DNA from: Dactylosporangium fulvum
Lineage (GTDB): Bacteria; Actinomycetota; Actinomycetes; Mycobacteriales; Micromonosporaceae
Reading direction: 5' to 3'
Assembly: GCF_025137375.1 (NCBI RefSeq)
Contig: NZ_CP073720.1
Coordinates: forward strand, 8,952,501-9,016,500
DNA: 64,000 bases
In this document: positions 1-10,041 of the stretch, piece after piece
Layout of the letters: the number at the start of each line of letters is the position of its first letter
How positions within the stretch are numbered: position 1 is the first letter of the stretch
The notes under the pieces: generated by a model
Told to the model about the DNA's origin: nothing
The model's database searches: none
Seen by the model: the letters and a program-made list of their open reading frames with translations, nothing else
Translations under genes and position numbers: made by a program

Positions 1-287
1 ATCATGTTCAGCACATAGGAGCCGCCGGCCAGGTCTCCCTCGCGGACCGCCCACGGCATCCGGACGGCCTGGCTCTTGATCGTGATGCCGCGCTCACGCT
101 CGATGTCCATGCGGTCGAGGTATTGCGCGCGCATCTGCCGCGCCTCGACCACCTCGGTGAGCTGCAGCATCCGGTCGGCCAGCGTCGACTTGCCGTGGTC
201 GATGTGGGCGATGATGCAGAAATTGCGAATCCGGTCCGGTGCGGTGGCACCGGGCAGGTTCGCGCCGGGGTCGATCGTCGGTGGCAC
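1..287 (-). CDS. lepA: Elongation factor 4 (LepA), N-terminal part
   Basis: Translation GTPase that back-translocates or remodels stalled ribosomes. Only about 95 N-terminal residues are inside the window; the gene runs off the left edge. Visible are the G1 loop AHIDHGKST at residues 27-35 and the switch I stretch DIERERGITIKSQ, which together identify the LepA branch of translational GTPases. The start is taken as a GTG at 285-287, giving VPPTIDPGANLPG before the G domain; such a short actinobacterial extension before the G1 loop is usual. The family assignment is firm and the start codon is probable. Confidence 0.93.
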   Translation of the reverse strand, partial: MPPTIDPGANLPGATAPDRIRNFCIIAHIDHGKSTLADRMLQLTEVVEARQMRAQYLDRMDIERERGITIKSQAVRMPWAVREGDLAGGSYVLNM

Positions 288-396
288 AGGCGTCCGTTCT
301 CCGTACGGGCTTGGGGATCTCGTACATCGTCCCACGCCCGCGCCGTTCCTCCACGCCCCCGGCCACCCTGAGCCTCGACGGCCTGCTCACGCCGGT

Positions 397-422
397 CGGG
401 CGGCCTGCTGGCAGGCCGCCCG
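397..422 (-). terminator. Hairpin downstream of the YbjN-like gene
   Basis: Twelve bases at 397-408 are perfectly complementary to 411-422 (CGGGCGGCCTGC and its complement). It lies just after the YbjN-like stop codon, between that gene and lepA, so it most likely ends the minus-strand transcript. No clear U-run follows, as is common in high-GC actinomycetes. Confidence 0.6.
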
Positions 423-434
423 CCGACAGCGGCG

Positions 435-971
435 CTAGAGCAGCGCGCCCTCGTCGTGGAGCCAGTCGACGAAGCCCATGGCGACCACGGCGGCGCAGTC
501 GACCAGCTCGGCGATCAGGGCGTCGTGGACGCCGGAGAGCAGCGGGACCTGCATCTCGGCGTAGATCGGCAGCTGGCCGCGGTCCGTCGGGTCGCCGACG
601 TAGGCCTTGTAGAAGCGCCGTGTGTGGTTCCACTCGTTGACCACACGGTAGGACCGGTCGGCCCAGTCCGGCGGGACCGTCGCGTGCGGCCGCGCCCGGA
701 TGACCAGGATCTCGTCGGACGGCCCCTCGAGCGCGAACAGCACCGCGTGGCGCTCCCAGAGCGCGAGCAGGCTGCCGTCACCGTCGGTCAGGTATCGGAT
801 CTCGAGCTGCTCGAGAGCCTGCGCCACCCGCTGCAGCGTCACCGGCGCGATCCGGGCGACGTCGTCGTGGGCTCCGTCGCACGCTCCGACGGCCTTCGGG
901 GTCTCGTCCTCCCGCGGCAACTGAGCGACGTTGGTCCGCGTCTGCTCGACTCGCCATGGCCACCTTGGCAT
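435..971 (-). CDS. YbjN-domain protein (178 aa)
   Basis: Soluble protein of the YbjN family, a type III secretion chaperone-like fold common in actinobacteria and of unknown biochemical role. The C-terminal two thirds read as a YbjN-like domain, with the pattern WERHAVLFALEG followed by a DWADRSYRVVNEWN stretch and a closing GFVDWLHDE helix. The chosen start is ATG at 969-971 (MPRWPWRVEQ), preceded by a purine-rich GGAGCAGGGAGCG stretch; an open frame extends further upstream without domain content. No membrane segment is seen. The family name is recognised; function is not. Confidence 0.8.
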   Translation of the reverse strand: MPRWPWRVEQTRTNVAQLPREDETPKAVGACDGAHDDVARIAPVTLQRVAQALEQLEIRYLTDGDGSLLALWERHAVLFALEGPSDEILVIRARPHATVPPDWADRSYRVVNEWNHTRRFYKAYVGDPTDRGQLPIYAEMQVPLLSGVHDALIAELVDCAAVVAMGFVDWLHDEGALL

Positions 972-1141
972 CGTTCCGCGCTCCCTGCTCCCCCGTGCGC
1001 CTCCACCCGCATGTGCGGTCCGTCGCCGCTTGTGTTCGCTCGGCGGTAGACCCGAAAGAGGACGGTACCCGTTCGGTCGAGTTTCGGCAGCCCCCAATTT
1101 CACCCTTGCACCACCCGTTCGGGTGAGGGTCTTACAGCCGT

Positions 1142-1765
1142 CTATCCGATGAGGCCATTTCCGGCGGCACGATGCCAGGCAGAGCCATATGCGCAGGCCA
1201 GAGCCGTCCATGGACCGGAAATTCGGACATCGACAAAGTCTCCGGCTGCCTCACCCACGAAGCCCATCCGGACGACACCCTGGACGAGACGCTGCGAGAC
1301 GGGTATGTGCCTGCCGTCGTCCGTGGTGACCACGATCGGCACATGGTCGAGAAGGGCGTCCCGGAGCATCCGCGAGCCGACGGCCCGCCCGCCGACCCCC
1401 TCGGCCGCGGCGGTCCGGACGGTCTGCGCGGCGGCCGCGCCGACCCGGCGGACGTCGGCGGCGGGGATCCGCTCGACGACCTCACCGGCGCCGAACGGAA
1501 TCGACCAACGCCAATCAGTGTCCCGCGATGCGGGAAGCTCGCCGTCAAGACGGGTGAGCAGGTCGGCGCCGAGCACGGTCCGGTCCTGACGCAGTGTGCC
1601 CCGGACGCCGCGGCTCACCAGTACACCCCACGGAAGACGGGACCACAGCGCCACCGCGCCCTCCTCCGCGGGCCGCAACCGGACGAGCGCACCGGGGTCC
1701 AGCCGGACCGCCCGGGTGACGAACGCCCGGGCGTCGGAGAGGCTGGAGCCGGCTAGCCAAGCCAC
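1142..1765 (-). CDS. Hypothetical protein, translationally coupled to a thioesterase (207 aa)
   Basis: I do not recognise a characterised family. The protein begins VAWLAGSSLSDARAFV at a GTG (1763-1765) that overlaps the 3' end of the upstream thioesterase by 13 bases, so translation is probably coupled. It is Arg/Ala-rich and soluble, without signal peptide or membrane helix. A Trp-rich strand (TDWRWSIPFG) sits near residue 80, and the C-terminal half is hydrophobic (DHVPIVVTTDDG, then SQRLVQGVVRMGF). The order ettA, thioesterase, this gene suggests one operon transcribed leftward. Function unknown. Confidence 0.7.
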   Translation of the reverse strand: MAWLAGSSLSDARAFVTRAVRLDPGALVRLRPAEEGAVALWSRLPWGVLVSRGVRGTLRQDRTVLGADLLTRLDGELPASRDTDWRWSIPFGAGEVVERIPAADVRRVGAAAAQTVRTAAAEGVGGRAVGSRMLRDALLDHVPIVVTTDDGRHIPVSQRLVQGVVRMGFVGEAAGDFVDVRISGPWTALACAYGSAWHRAAGNGLIG

Positions 1766-2154
1766 GGCGAGAGGAACTCCCGCTCGATGTCCTTGACCCG
1801 GCGGGGCCGGCCGGCCTGCAGGTCGAAGGGCACGCACACAGTGCGCGCGCGGGACGCGATCTCGTCGCCGTCGAAAAGCTCGTAGGCGACGACGAGCCGG
1901 CTCGCCTTGATCTCCTCGATCCACAGCTCGATGCGGACCGGATCGCCGTAGTCGATCGGACGCAGATAGTCGATCTCATGACGTGAGATGACGATGCCGC
2001 CCTCGAACGACGACAACCCGGCCGCCTTCGCCGCGGTGAACATCAAGGCAACGCGCGCCTCCTCGTAGAGCGTGAGGAAGCGCGCGTTGTTGACGTGCCC
2101 ATACGCGTCCAGGTCGGACCAGCGCAGGGCGCAGTGGTAGACGAAGCGGGCCAC
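1753..2154 (-). CDS. Acyl-CoA thioesterase, hotdog fold (133 aa)
   Basis: Single hotdog-fold thioesterase of the 4-hydroxybenzoyl-CoA/YbgC type, hydrolysing acyl-CoA thioesters in the cytoplasm. The diagnostic N-terminal motif RWSDLDAYGHVNNARFL carries the catalytic Asp (DLDAYGHVNN); residues ISRHEIDYLRPIDYGDPV form the usual second strand-turn-strand. Length is normal for the family. The start is GTG at 2152-2154, two bases after the ettA stop codon, so the gene is co-transcribed with ettA. Substrate cannot be told from sequence. Confidence 0.87.
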   Translation of the reverse strand: MARFVYHCALRWSDLDAYGHVNNARFLTLYEEARVALMFTAAKAAGLSSFEGGIVISRHEIDYLRPIDYGDPVRIELWIEEIKASRLVVAYELFDGDEIASRARTVCVPFDLQAGRPRRVKDIEREFLSPWLG

Positions 2155-2156
2155 AA

Positions 2157-3836
<1,680 letters not shown>

Positions 3837-3915
3837 GGTGCGCCCCTACCTCCGGTCACGATTGCTTGATGTCGGGTCAATCTTTCCAGGCCCGCCGCCG
3901 GACGCCCAATCCGGG

Positions 3916-4470
3916 CTACGGCCGCGCCTCGACGGCGGCGGCGGTGAAGTTCTGGCCCCCACTGACCTTGAGCTCCTTGCGGGAGACCTGGTACGTGGTG
4001 CCGTTGTTCCGCGCGACGAACGTCTCACCGTTCTGCGTCACGCCCGAAAGGAGCAGGCCGTTGACATCGGACACAGGGATCTCACCGTCGGTGTAGTAGA
4101 AGCCCCGCTGCTTGTCGTGGCCCTGATACCACAGCCCGGTGCCGTCGTCCTCGCGGCAGATCCACACCTCACTCTTGTCGGTGCGGATGTACAGCACAAC
4201 ACGCAGTGGCAACGCCGCATTCCGGTCTTTCGCCTGCACACCCACCCCGATGAAACCCGGGCACTCCTCGGCCTCGGCGGCGCGGGAGCTGGTGGCCACC
4301 TTCGTGGGAGACTTTCCGTCACCGACCGATGACTTATCGTCTTCAATATCGCGCTTTCCGAGGATATAGCCCATAAGGGCACCGATGATCGTGAGGATAA
4401 GCAATGACAGCAGGACGACCACAACCGTCCGGCTCGATTCCCGCTCGGGCGCGGCCTCGTAGCGCGACAT
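3916..4470 (-). CDS. Membrane-anchored hypothetical protein (184 aa)
   Basis: Not assigned to a family. A short cytoplasmic N-terminus (MSRYEAAPERESSR) is followed by one strong membrane helix at about residues 15-38, then an extracytoplasmic part of about 145 residues. That part contains an ECPGFIGVGVQAKDR segment, a WICREDDGTGLWYQGHD segment with Cys and Trp, and a C-terminal beta-like region ending NFTAAAVEARP. The ATG at 4468-4470 is preferred over an upstream in-frame ATG because the hydrophobic helix then sits close to the N-terminus. It diverges from otsA, and the 110-bp gap holds both promoters. Confidence 0.65.
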   Translation of the reverse strand: MSRYEAAPERESSRTVVVVLLSLLILTIIGALMGYILGKRDIEDDKSSVGDGKSPTKVATSSRAAEAEECPGFIGVGVQAKDRNAALPLRVVLYIRTDKSEVWICREDDGTGLWYQGHDKQRGFYYTDGEIPVSDVNGLLLSGVTQNGETFVARNNGTTYQVSRKELKVSGGQNFTAAAVEARP

Positions 4471-4580
4471 GCCCAGCAGGATCGCACCTGTGAGCCAGCC
4501 CGCTGCATGCTGCCAGGCGACCACGAGGATCAGTAGGCTGAAAGTACGAGGGTGGATCACCCAGGGGGAGGACACGACAC

Positions 4581-5981
4581 GTGGCTGGAAACAGTTCATT
4601 CGTGGTGGTCGCCAACCGGCTGCCGGTCGACAAGGTCGTCGGACCGGACGGCGAGGTGAGCTTTCGCAGGAGTCCCGGCGGGCTGGTGACCGCGCTCGAG
4701 CCGGTGCTTCAGCAACGCAACGGCACCTGGGTCGGATGGCCGGGCGGGGTCGGCGACTCGGAACTGCCGGAGGAATCCTTTGAGACCGGGGGCGTGCGAC
4801 TGCACCCGGTCTCGCTCAGTGCGGCGGAGGTCGAGCGCTACTACGAGGGCTTCTCCAACTCCAGCCTGTGGCCGCTCTACCACGACGCGGTCGAGACCCC
4901 CATCTTCAAGCGCCGCTGGTGGGAGACCTACCGGCTGGTCAACGAGCGCTTCGCGAAGGCGGTGGCCGACGACGCCGCCCCGGGCGCCACCGTGTGGGTG
5001 CAGGACTACCAGCTCCAGCTCGTGCCGGCGCTGCTGCGGGAGACGCGGCCCGATCTGAAGATCGGCTTCTTCCTGCACATCCCGTTTCCCCCGGTCGAAC
5101 TCTTCATGCAGCTACCCCGCCGGGCCGAACTTCTCAAGGGTCTGCTCGGTGCCGATCTGGTCGGTTTCCAACGGCCGCTCGGCGCACAGAACTTCGTCCA
5201 GTTGGCCCGACATCTGCTCGGCACCCGCGTGCGGCGCGGCATCGTCGAGTGGGAGGGCCGGACCGTCCGCGCGGAGGCGTTCCCCATCTCGATCGACGTG
5301 GAAGAGATGGAGCGCCTCGCCGGGGCGGCGGATGTGCAGGCCAGGGCCAAGGCGATCCGCACCGAGCTGGGTGAGCCGAAGACGATCATCCTCGGCGTCG
5401 ACCGGCTCGACTACACCAAAGGAATTGAGAGAAGGCTTAAAGCATTCCGGGAGCTGCTGTCGGAAGGACGACTCACGGCGCCGGAGACGGTGATGGTACA
5501 AGTGGCTACGCCGAGTCGGGAGCGGGTGGAGCACTACCAGACCCTCCGGGTGAACGTCGAACGTGAGGTCGGGCGTATCAATGGCGAGTACGGACGAGTT
5601 GGCCAACCGGCCGTGCACTATCTCCATCAGTCGTACAGTCGGGCTGAGTTGGCCGCTTTGTACGTCGCGGCCGACGCCATGATGGTGACTCCGCTGAGGG
5701 ACGGCATGAATCTGGTGGCCAAGGAGTATGTCGGCGCGCGCGCCGACGGCGGAGGCGCCCTCGTGCTGTCCGAGTTCGCCGGCGCAGCGGCCGAGCTGCG
5801 TCAGGCGTTCCTGTGCAACCCGCACGACCTCGACGGGGTGAAGGACGCGCTCATGCGCGCGATTCACGTCGACCCGGTCGAAGGGCGCAAACGGATGCAT
5901 GCTATGCATTCCCACCTGCGCTCGCACGATGTCCGCGCCTGGGCGGACGCGTTCCTGGAAGCACTCGGCGCAGCGTCATGA
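4581..5981 (+). CDS. otsA: Trehalose-6-phosphate synthase
   Basis: GT20 retaining glycosyltransferase joining UDP- or GDP-glucose to glucose 6-phosphate to give trehalose 6-phosphate, in the cytoplasm. Family landmarks are visible in order: FVVVANRLPVDK at the N-terminus, GWPGG, FLHIPFPPVELF in the first Rossmann half, then GVDRLDYTKGIERRL and RDGMNLVAKEYV in the nucleotide-sugar half. The length (466 aa) is normal for actinobacterial OtsA. The GTG start at 4581 is preceded by GGGGGAGG about 10 bases upstream. The phosphatase partner lies 237 bp downstream, after a palindromic repeat. Confidence 0.96.
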   Translation: MAGNSSFVVVANRLPVDKVVGPDGEVSFRRSPGGLVTALEPVLQQRNGTWVGWPGGVGDSELPEESFETGGVRLHPVSLSAAEVERYYEGFSNSSLWPLYHDAVETPIFKRRWWETYRLVNERFAKAVADDAAPGATVWVQDYQLQLVPALLRETRPDLKIGFFLHIPFPPVELFMQLPRRAELLKGLLGADLVGFQRPLGAQNFVQLARHLLGTRVRRGIVEWEGRTVRAEAFPISIDVEEMERLAGAADVQARAKAIRTELGEPKTIILGVDRLDYTKGIERRLKAFRELLSEGRLTAPETVMVQVATPSRERVEHYQTLRVNVEREVGRINGEYGRVGQPAVHYLHQSYSRAELAALYVAADAMMVTPLRDGMNLVAKEYVGARADGGGALVLSEFAGAAAELRQAFLCNPHDLDGVKDALMRAIHVDPVEGRKRMHAMHSHLRSHDVRAWADAFLEALGAAS

Positions 5982-6001
5982 CACATCCGCCATCGACCCA
6001 C

Positions 6002-6174
6002 CTAGGGTCTGTTGCGAAGTAGAGGTCGGAGCGAGGCGGAGCCCAGGCGCCGCCCGGGCCGCACCCGGCACGGCCGGACACCGGTGTGGTGTCCGGCCGT
6101 GGCCGGCGCGGTTCCGGGCGGCGCCTGGGCCCGCCTCGACCCGGGCACTGCTTCGCGCAGGCCCTTGCACACCT
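6002..6174. repeat. Palindromic repeat element, copy 1
   Basis: A stretch of about 173 bp with nested inverted repeats between otsA and otsB: a 17-bp perfect stem (6041-6057 with 6114-6130) encloses an 11-bp stem (6071-6081 with 6089-6099). Its outer edges CTAGGGTCTGTTGCGAAG and CTTCGCGCAGGCCCTT form a degraded terminal inverted repeat. The edge and the inner motif GGTCGGAGCGAGGCGGA recur in the element at 57336-57503, so the two are members of one family. No ORF is inside; it looks like a non-autonomous, MITE-like repeat. Confidence 0.7.
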
Positions 6175-6218
6175 CCGATGTACAAACGACCTCCATCGCT
6201 CCCACGGACAGGCCGGAC

Positions 6219-8774
6219 ATGAACCAGACCTCGGCGACAGGTAACGTCCTCTCGCTCGACCCGGACCTCCGCGCGGCGGTGCTGCGCGTCGCACGCGTGC
6301 CGAACCTTCTGGTCGCGTGTGACTACGACGGCACTCTCGCGCCGATCGTCGCCGACCCCACCAAGGCGACTCCCACCGCCGAATCCGTAGCCGCGGTCCG
6401 CGCGCTGTCGTCGCTGCCGCAGACGACGGTGGGCGTGATCAGCGGTCGCGCCCTGCGTGACCTCGCCGCCCTGTCGCGCCTCCCCGCCGAGGTGCGACTG
6501 GTCGGCAGCCACGGCTCGGAATTCGACGTCGGCTTCATCGACGAGTTGCCGCTCGAGCGCCAGCAGCGCCGGGCCGAGCTCCAAGCCGCCCTCAACGCCA
6601 TCTGCAAGGACCAGCCGGGCGTGCGCCTGGAGGTCAAGCCGGCCAGCATCGCCGTGCACACCCGGGCCGCGCCGCGGGACGTGGCCCAGCGCGTGTTCGA
6701 CGCGGTGCGCAGCGGTGCGGCGCTGTGGCCGGACATCGAGGTGACCACCGGCAAGGAGGTCATCGAACTGTCGGTGGTGCCGACCGACAAGGGCCTGGCC
6801 GTCGACGCCCTGCGCATGCAGGTCTCGGCGAGCGCGATCGTCTACCTGGGCGACGACGCGACCGACGAGAAGGCGTTCGCCCATCTGCACGGGCCCGACC
6901 TGGGCATCAAGGTCGGCGTCGGCGACGAGACGCAGGCCCGGTTCAGTGTGAGCGACGCGGACGCCGCGGTCGCGATCCTCGAGCTGCTGTTACAGACCCG
7001 CCGGCGCTGGCTCTTCGGCGAGCAGGCGGTGCCGATCGAGCGGCACTCGATGCTGTCCAACACCCACACGGTCGCGCTGCTCACCCCCGCGGCGCGGGTC
7101 ACCTGGCTGTGCCACCCGAAGCCGGACTCCGGCGCGGTCTTCGCCGACCTGCTCGGCGACACGGCGGCCGGGCACTTCACGGTCCAGCCGGAGCGCGGCG
7201 GGATCCCGCTCGGCCAGCGGTACCGTCCCGGCACGATGACGGTGGAGACCCGCTGGTCCGGGCTCACCGTCACGGACTGGCTCGACCACCACCGCACCGG
7301 CAACTCGCTCATCCGCGTGTTGTCGGGCAGCGCGCGGACCCGGATCGACTTCGTGCCGCGGCCGGACTTCGGCCAGGTGCACATCCGCCTGCAGCCGATC
7401 GGCGACGACGGCCTGCTGGTGCTGGGTTCCAACGAGCCGATGGTGCTCTACTCCCCCGGCATCGAGTGGGACATCACCTCCGACGGCCACAGCGACCTCG
7501 CCCGCGCCACGGTCGACCTCAACGCTGTCGGCGGCACCGCGATGCTCGAGCTGCGGCTCGGCACCGACTCCATCGAGCCGCCGCGGGTGCCGCTCGACGA
7601 GCGGCAGATCGCGGCAGAGGCCACGTGGCGCGACTGGTCCGAGTCGCTCAAGCTGCCCTCGGTCGCGCGTGACCTGGTGAAACGCAGCGCGCTGACGCTG
7701 CGCGGCCTGTGGCACAAGCCGACCGGCGCGATCCTCGCCGCGGCGACGTCGTCGCTGCCGGAGGAGATCGGCGGCTCGCGCAACTGGGACTACCGGTACT
7801 GCTGGCTTCGTGACGCCTCGCTGACGGCCAAGGCGCTGGTCGACCTCGGCTCGATCGAGGAGGCGGAGTCGCTGGTGCGCTGGACGCTGCGGGTCGCCGA
7901 ACACACCGACGGCCATCCGGAGCGGCTCCACCCGCTGTACACGCTCGACGGCACCGAGCTCGGCCCGGAGGCGGTCATCGAGGCGCTGCCCGGCTACGCC
8001 GGTTCCCGCCCGGTCCGCGTCGGCAACGCCGCCAACGGCCAGGTGCAGCTCGACGTGTTCGGCCCGGTCGCCGACCTGATCTGCGCGCTCGCCGACGTCC
8101 GCCCGCCGGACGAGGGTGACTTCGCCCTCATGAACGCGATGGTCGAGGCGGTCGAACGGCGCTGGCACGAGCCGGACCACGGCATCTGGGAAGCCCGCCG
8201 CCGGCCCCGCCACTACGTGTACTCGAAGGTCATGTGCTGGATGACCGTCGACCGCGGCATCCAGCTGCTCGAGCGCCAGGGCCGCCCGGTGCCGGACGTG
8301 TGGCGCACCCTGCGGGACACCATCGCCGAGAACGTCCTCGACAAGGGCTGGAACGAGAAGATCGGCGCCTACACGGTCGCCTACGGCTACGAGGAGATGG
8401 ACGCGTCGGTGCTCTGGATCGGCCTTTCCGGCCTGCTCCAGGACGACGATCCGCGGTTCCTGGCGACGGTACTGGCCGTGGAGGCCGACCTCCGCGAGGG
8501 CCCGACGGTCTACCGGTACCGCTGGGACGACGGCCTGCCGGGCGTCGAGGGCGGCTTCCACCTCTGCACGACGTGGATGATCGAGGCCTACCTGCGCACC
8601 GGACGGCGGGCGGACGCCGAGGAACTGTTCGCGCAGTTCATCGAGTGCGCCGGCCCGACGGGCCTGCTCCCCGAGGAGTACGACCCGCTGACCGAGCGCG
8701 CACTGGGCAACCACCCGCAGGCCTACTCGCACCTGGGCCTGATCCGCTGCGCGCTGGAGCTCGACCGCTCCTGA
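6219..8774 (+). CDS. otsB: Trehalose-phosphatase fused to a GH15 trehalase-like domain (851 aa)
   Basis: Two-domain protein. Residues 1 to about 260 are a HAD-family trehalose-6-phosphate phosphatase: the nucleophile motif DYDGT (Asp35, Asp37), GVISGRALRDL, the Lys motif TTGKEVIEL and the closing LGDDATDEKAF. Residues from about 270 onward are a GH15 glucoamylase/trehalase-like domain, with the characteristic NWDYRYCWLRDASL near residue 522, KVMCWMTVDRG and WNEKIGAYTVAYG. The ATG at 6219 was chosen because the HAD fold begins 30 residues later; the frame open upstream is only repeat sequence. The HAD part should make trehalose from the OtsA product. Whether GH15 splits trehalose or another glucoside is not shown by sequence. 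Confidence 0.9.
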   Translation: MNQTSATGNVLSLDPDLRAAVLRVARVPNLLVACDYDGTLAPIVADPTKATPTAESVAAVRALSSLPQTTVGVISGRALRDLAALSRLPAEVRLVGSHGSEFDVGFIDELPLERQQRRAELQAALNAICKDQPGVRLEVKPASIAVHTRAAPRDVAQRVFDAVRSGAALWPDIEVTTGKEVIELSVVPTDKGLAVDALRMQVSASAIVYLGDDATDEKAFAHLHGPDLGIKVGVGDETQARFSVSDADAAVAILELLLQTRRRWLFGEQAVPIERHSMLSNTHTVALLTPAARVTWLCHPKPDSGAVFADLLGDTAAGHFTVQPERGGIPLGQRYRPGTMTVETRWSGLTVTDWLDHHRTGNSLIRVLSGSARTRIDFVPRPDFGQVHIRLQPIGDDGLLVLGSNEPMVLYSPGIEWDITSDGHSDLARATVDLNAVGGTAMLELRLGTDSIEPPRVPLDERQIAAEATWRDWSESLKLPSVARDLVKRSALTLRGLWHKPTGAILAAATSSLPEEIGGSRNWDYRYCWLRDASLTAKALVDLGSIEEAESLVRWTLRVAEHTDGHPERLHPLYTLDGTELGPEAVIEALPGYAGSRPVRVGNAANGQVQLDVFGPVADLICALADVRPPDEGDFALMNAMVEAVERRWHEPDHGIWEARRRPRHYVYSKVMCWMTVDRGIQLLERQGRPVPDVWRTLRDTIAENVLDKGWNEKIGAYTVAYGYEEMDASVLWIGLSGLLQDDDPRFLATVLAVEADLREGPTVYRYRWDDGLPGVEGGFHLCTTWMIEAYLRTGRRADAEELFAQFIECAGPTGLLPEEYDPLTERALGNHPQAYSHLGLIRCALELDRS

Positions 8775-8781
8775 CCGGGAC

Positions 8782-8821
8782 GGGTGCCGGGCGCCGCGTC
8801 ATTGCGCGGCGCCCGGCACCC
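8782..8821. terminator. Bidirectional terminator between otsB and cysG
   Basis: A 17-bp perfect stem (8782-8798 with 8805-8821; GGGTGCCGGGCGCCGCG and its complement) closes a 6-nt loop. It lies between the convergent ends of the otsB-GH15 and cysG genes, so it can stop transcription from both sides. Confidence 0.8.
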
Positions 8822-8835
8822 CCGCACTGCTCGGG

Positions 8836-10041
8836 TCAGCCGAGCGCGTCGACCACCGGGCCCACCACGATCACCACCGGCGGGCGCAGCGCCGCCTCCT
8901 TGACCGCGTCGGCGACCGTCGACAGCGTGGCGCGGACCGTGCGCTGGTCGCGCATGGTGCCCTCCTGGACCACCGCGACCGGGGTGTCCGGCGCCCGGCC
9001 GTGCTCCTGGAGGACGGCGGCGATCGCCGGAAGGTTCTTCAGGCCCATCAGCACGCACAGCGTGCCCCGCAGCCGGGCCAGGGCGGGCCAGTCGACGAGC
9101 GACTCAGGGTGACCGGGCGGCAGATGGCCGGAGACGACCGTGAACTCGTGGGCGACGCCGCGATGGGTGACCGGGATGCCGGCCGCCGACGGCACGGCGA
9201 TCGAGCTGGAGATGCCCGGCACCACCACGACCGGCACCCCGGCCTCGGCGCAGGCCTGGACCTCCTCGCCGCCCCGGCCGAACACGAACGGGTCGCCGCC
9301 CTTCAGGCGAACCACGAACTTGCCCGCACGCGCCCGGTCCACGAGCACGCGGTTGATCTCCTCCTGCGCGACCGACCGACCGTACGGGATCTTGGAGGCG
9401 TCGACCAGCTCCACGCCGGGCCGCAACTCGTCGAGCAGCAACCCGGCGGCGAGCCGGTCGACCACCACCACGTCGGCGGCGGCCAGCAGCCGGCGGCCGC
9501 GAACCGTGATCAGCTCGGGGTCGCCGGGCCCGGAGCCGACCAGCGCCACCCGGCCGGGGCCGGCGTCGTCCGGGACGGCCACGGCGTCGACGGCGCCGCC
9601 GGCGAGCTCCTCGGCGATCGTGTCGCGGACGGCCACGGCGCGGACCGGGTCGCCGCCGCCCAGCACGGCGACCGTCACCGGGCCGTGCCGGGTGACGGCA
9701 GGGGTCCAGGCCGTGGCGGCGTGGCGGTCGTCGGCGCGGACGCAGAAGATGCGCCGCTCGGCGGCGGCCTGGCTGACCCGGGCCGCGGCCTCGGGGTCGT
9801 CGACCGCGACGTGGACCAGCCAGGCACCGTCGAGGTCGCCGGGCTCGAACCGGCGGGCCAGCCAGGTGAGGCGGCCGGCGTCGACGTGGGACTGCAGGGC
9901 GGGGGTGATGTGGGGGGAGACGAGGACGAGGTCCGCGCCCGCGTCGAGCAGGGCGGGCACGCGCCTGGTGGCGACGGTGCCGCCGCCGACCACCAGGACG
10001 CGTAGCCCGTCCAGCTGTAAACCGAGGGGATATGGGGTCAC
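8836..10041 (-). CDS. cysG: Siroheme synthase: precorrin-2 dehydrogenase fused to uroporphyrinogen-III methyltransferase
   Basis: Bifunctional enzyme feeding siroheme and cobalamin synthesis. Residues 1 to about 150 are the NAD-dependent precorrin-2 dehydrogenase part, with the Rossmann motif VVGGGTVATRRVPALLDAG. Residues from about 165 are the SAM-dependent uroporphyrinogen-III C-methyltransferase, with LVGSGPGDPELIT, RLKGGDPFVFGRGGEE and PGISSSIAVPSAAGIPVTHRG. At 401 aa it is somewhat shorter than the E. coli enzyme, but both domains look complete; chelatase activity cannot be judged. The start is GTG at 10039-10041, overlapping the cobT stop by four bases, so the two are translationally coupled. 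Confidence 0.93.
   Translation of the reverse strand: MTPYPLGLQLDGLRVLVVGGGTVATRRVPALLDAGADLVLVSPHITPALQSHVDAGRLTWLARRFEPGDLDGAWLVHVAVDDPEAAARVSQAAAERRIFCVRADDRHAATAWTPAVTRHGPVTVAVLGGGDPVRAVAVRDTIAEELAGGAVDAVAVPDDAGPGRVALVGSGPGDPELITVRGRRLLAAADVVVVDRLAAGLLLDELRPGVELVDASKIPYGRSVAQEEINRVLVDRARAGKFVVRLKGGDPFVFGRGGEEVQACAEAGVPVVVVPGISSSIAVPSAAGIPVTHRGVAHEFTVVSGHLPPGHPESLVDWPALARLRGTLCVLMGLKNLPAIAAVLQEHGRAPDTPVAVVQEGTMRDQRTVRATLSTVADAVKEAALRPPVVIVVGPVVDALG

Noticed and set aside
8836..10041. Stand-alone cobA gene
   Set aside because: The N-terminal Rossmann domain of precorrin-2 dehydrogenase is clearly present, so it is the fused form.
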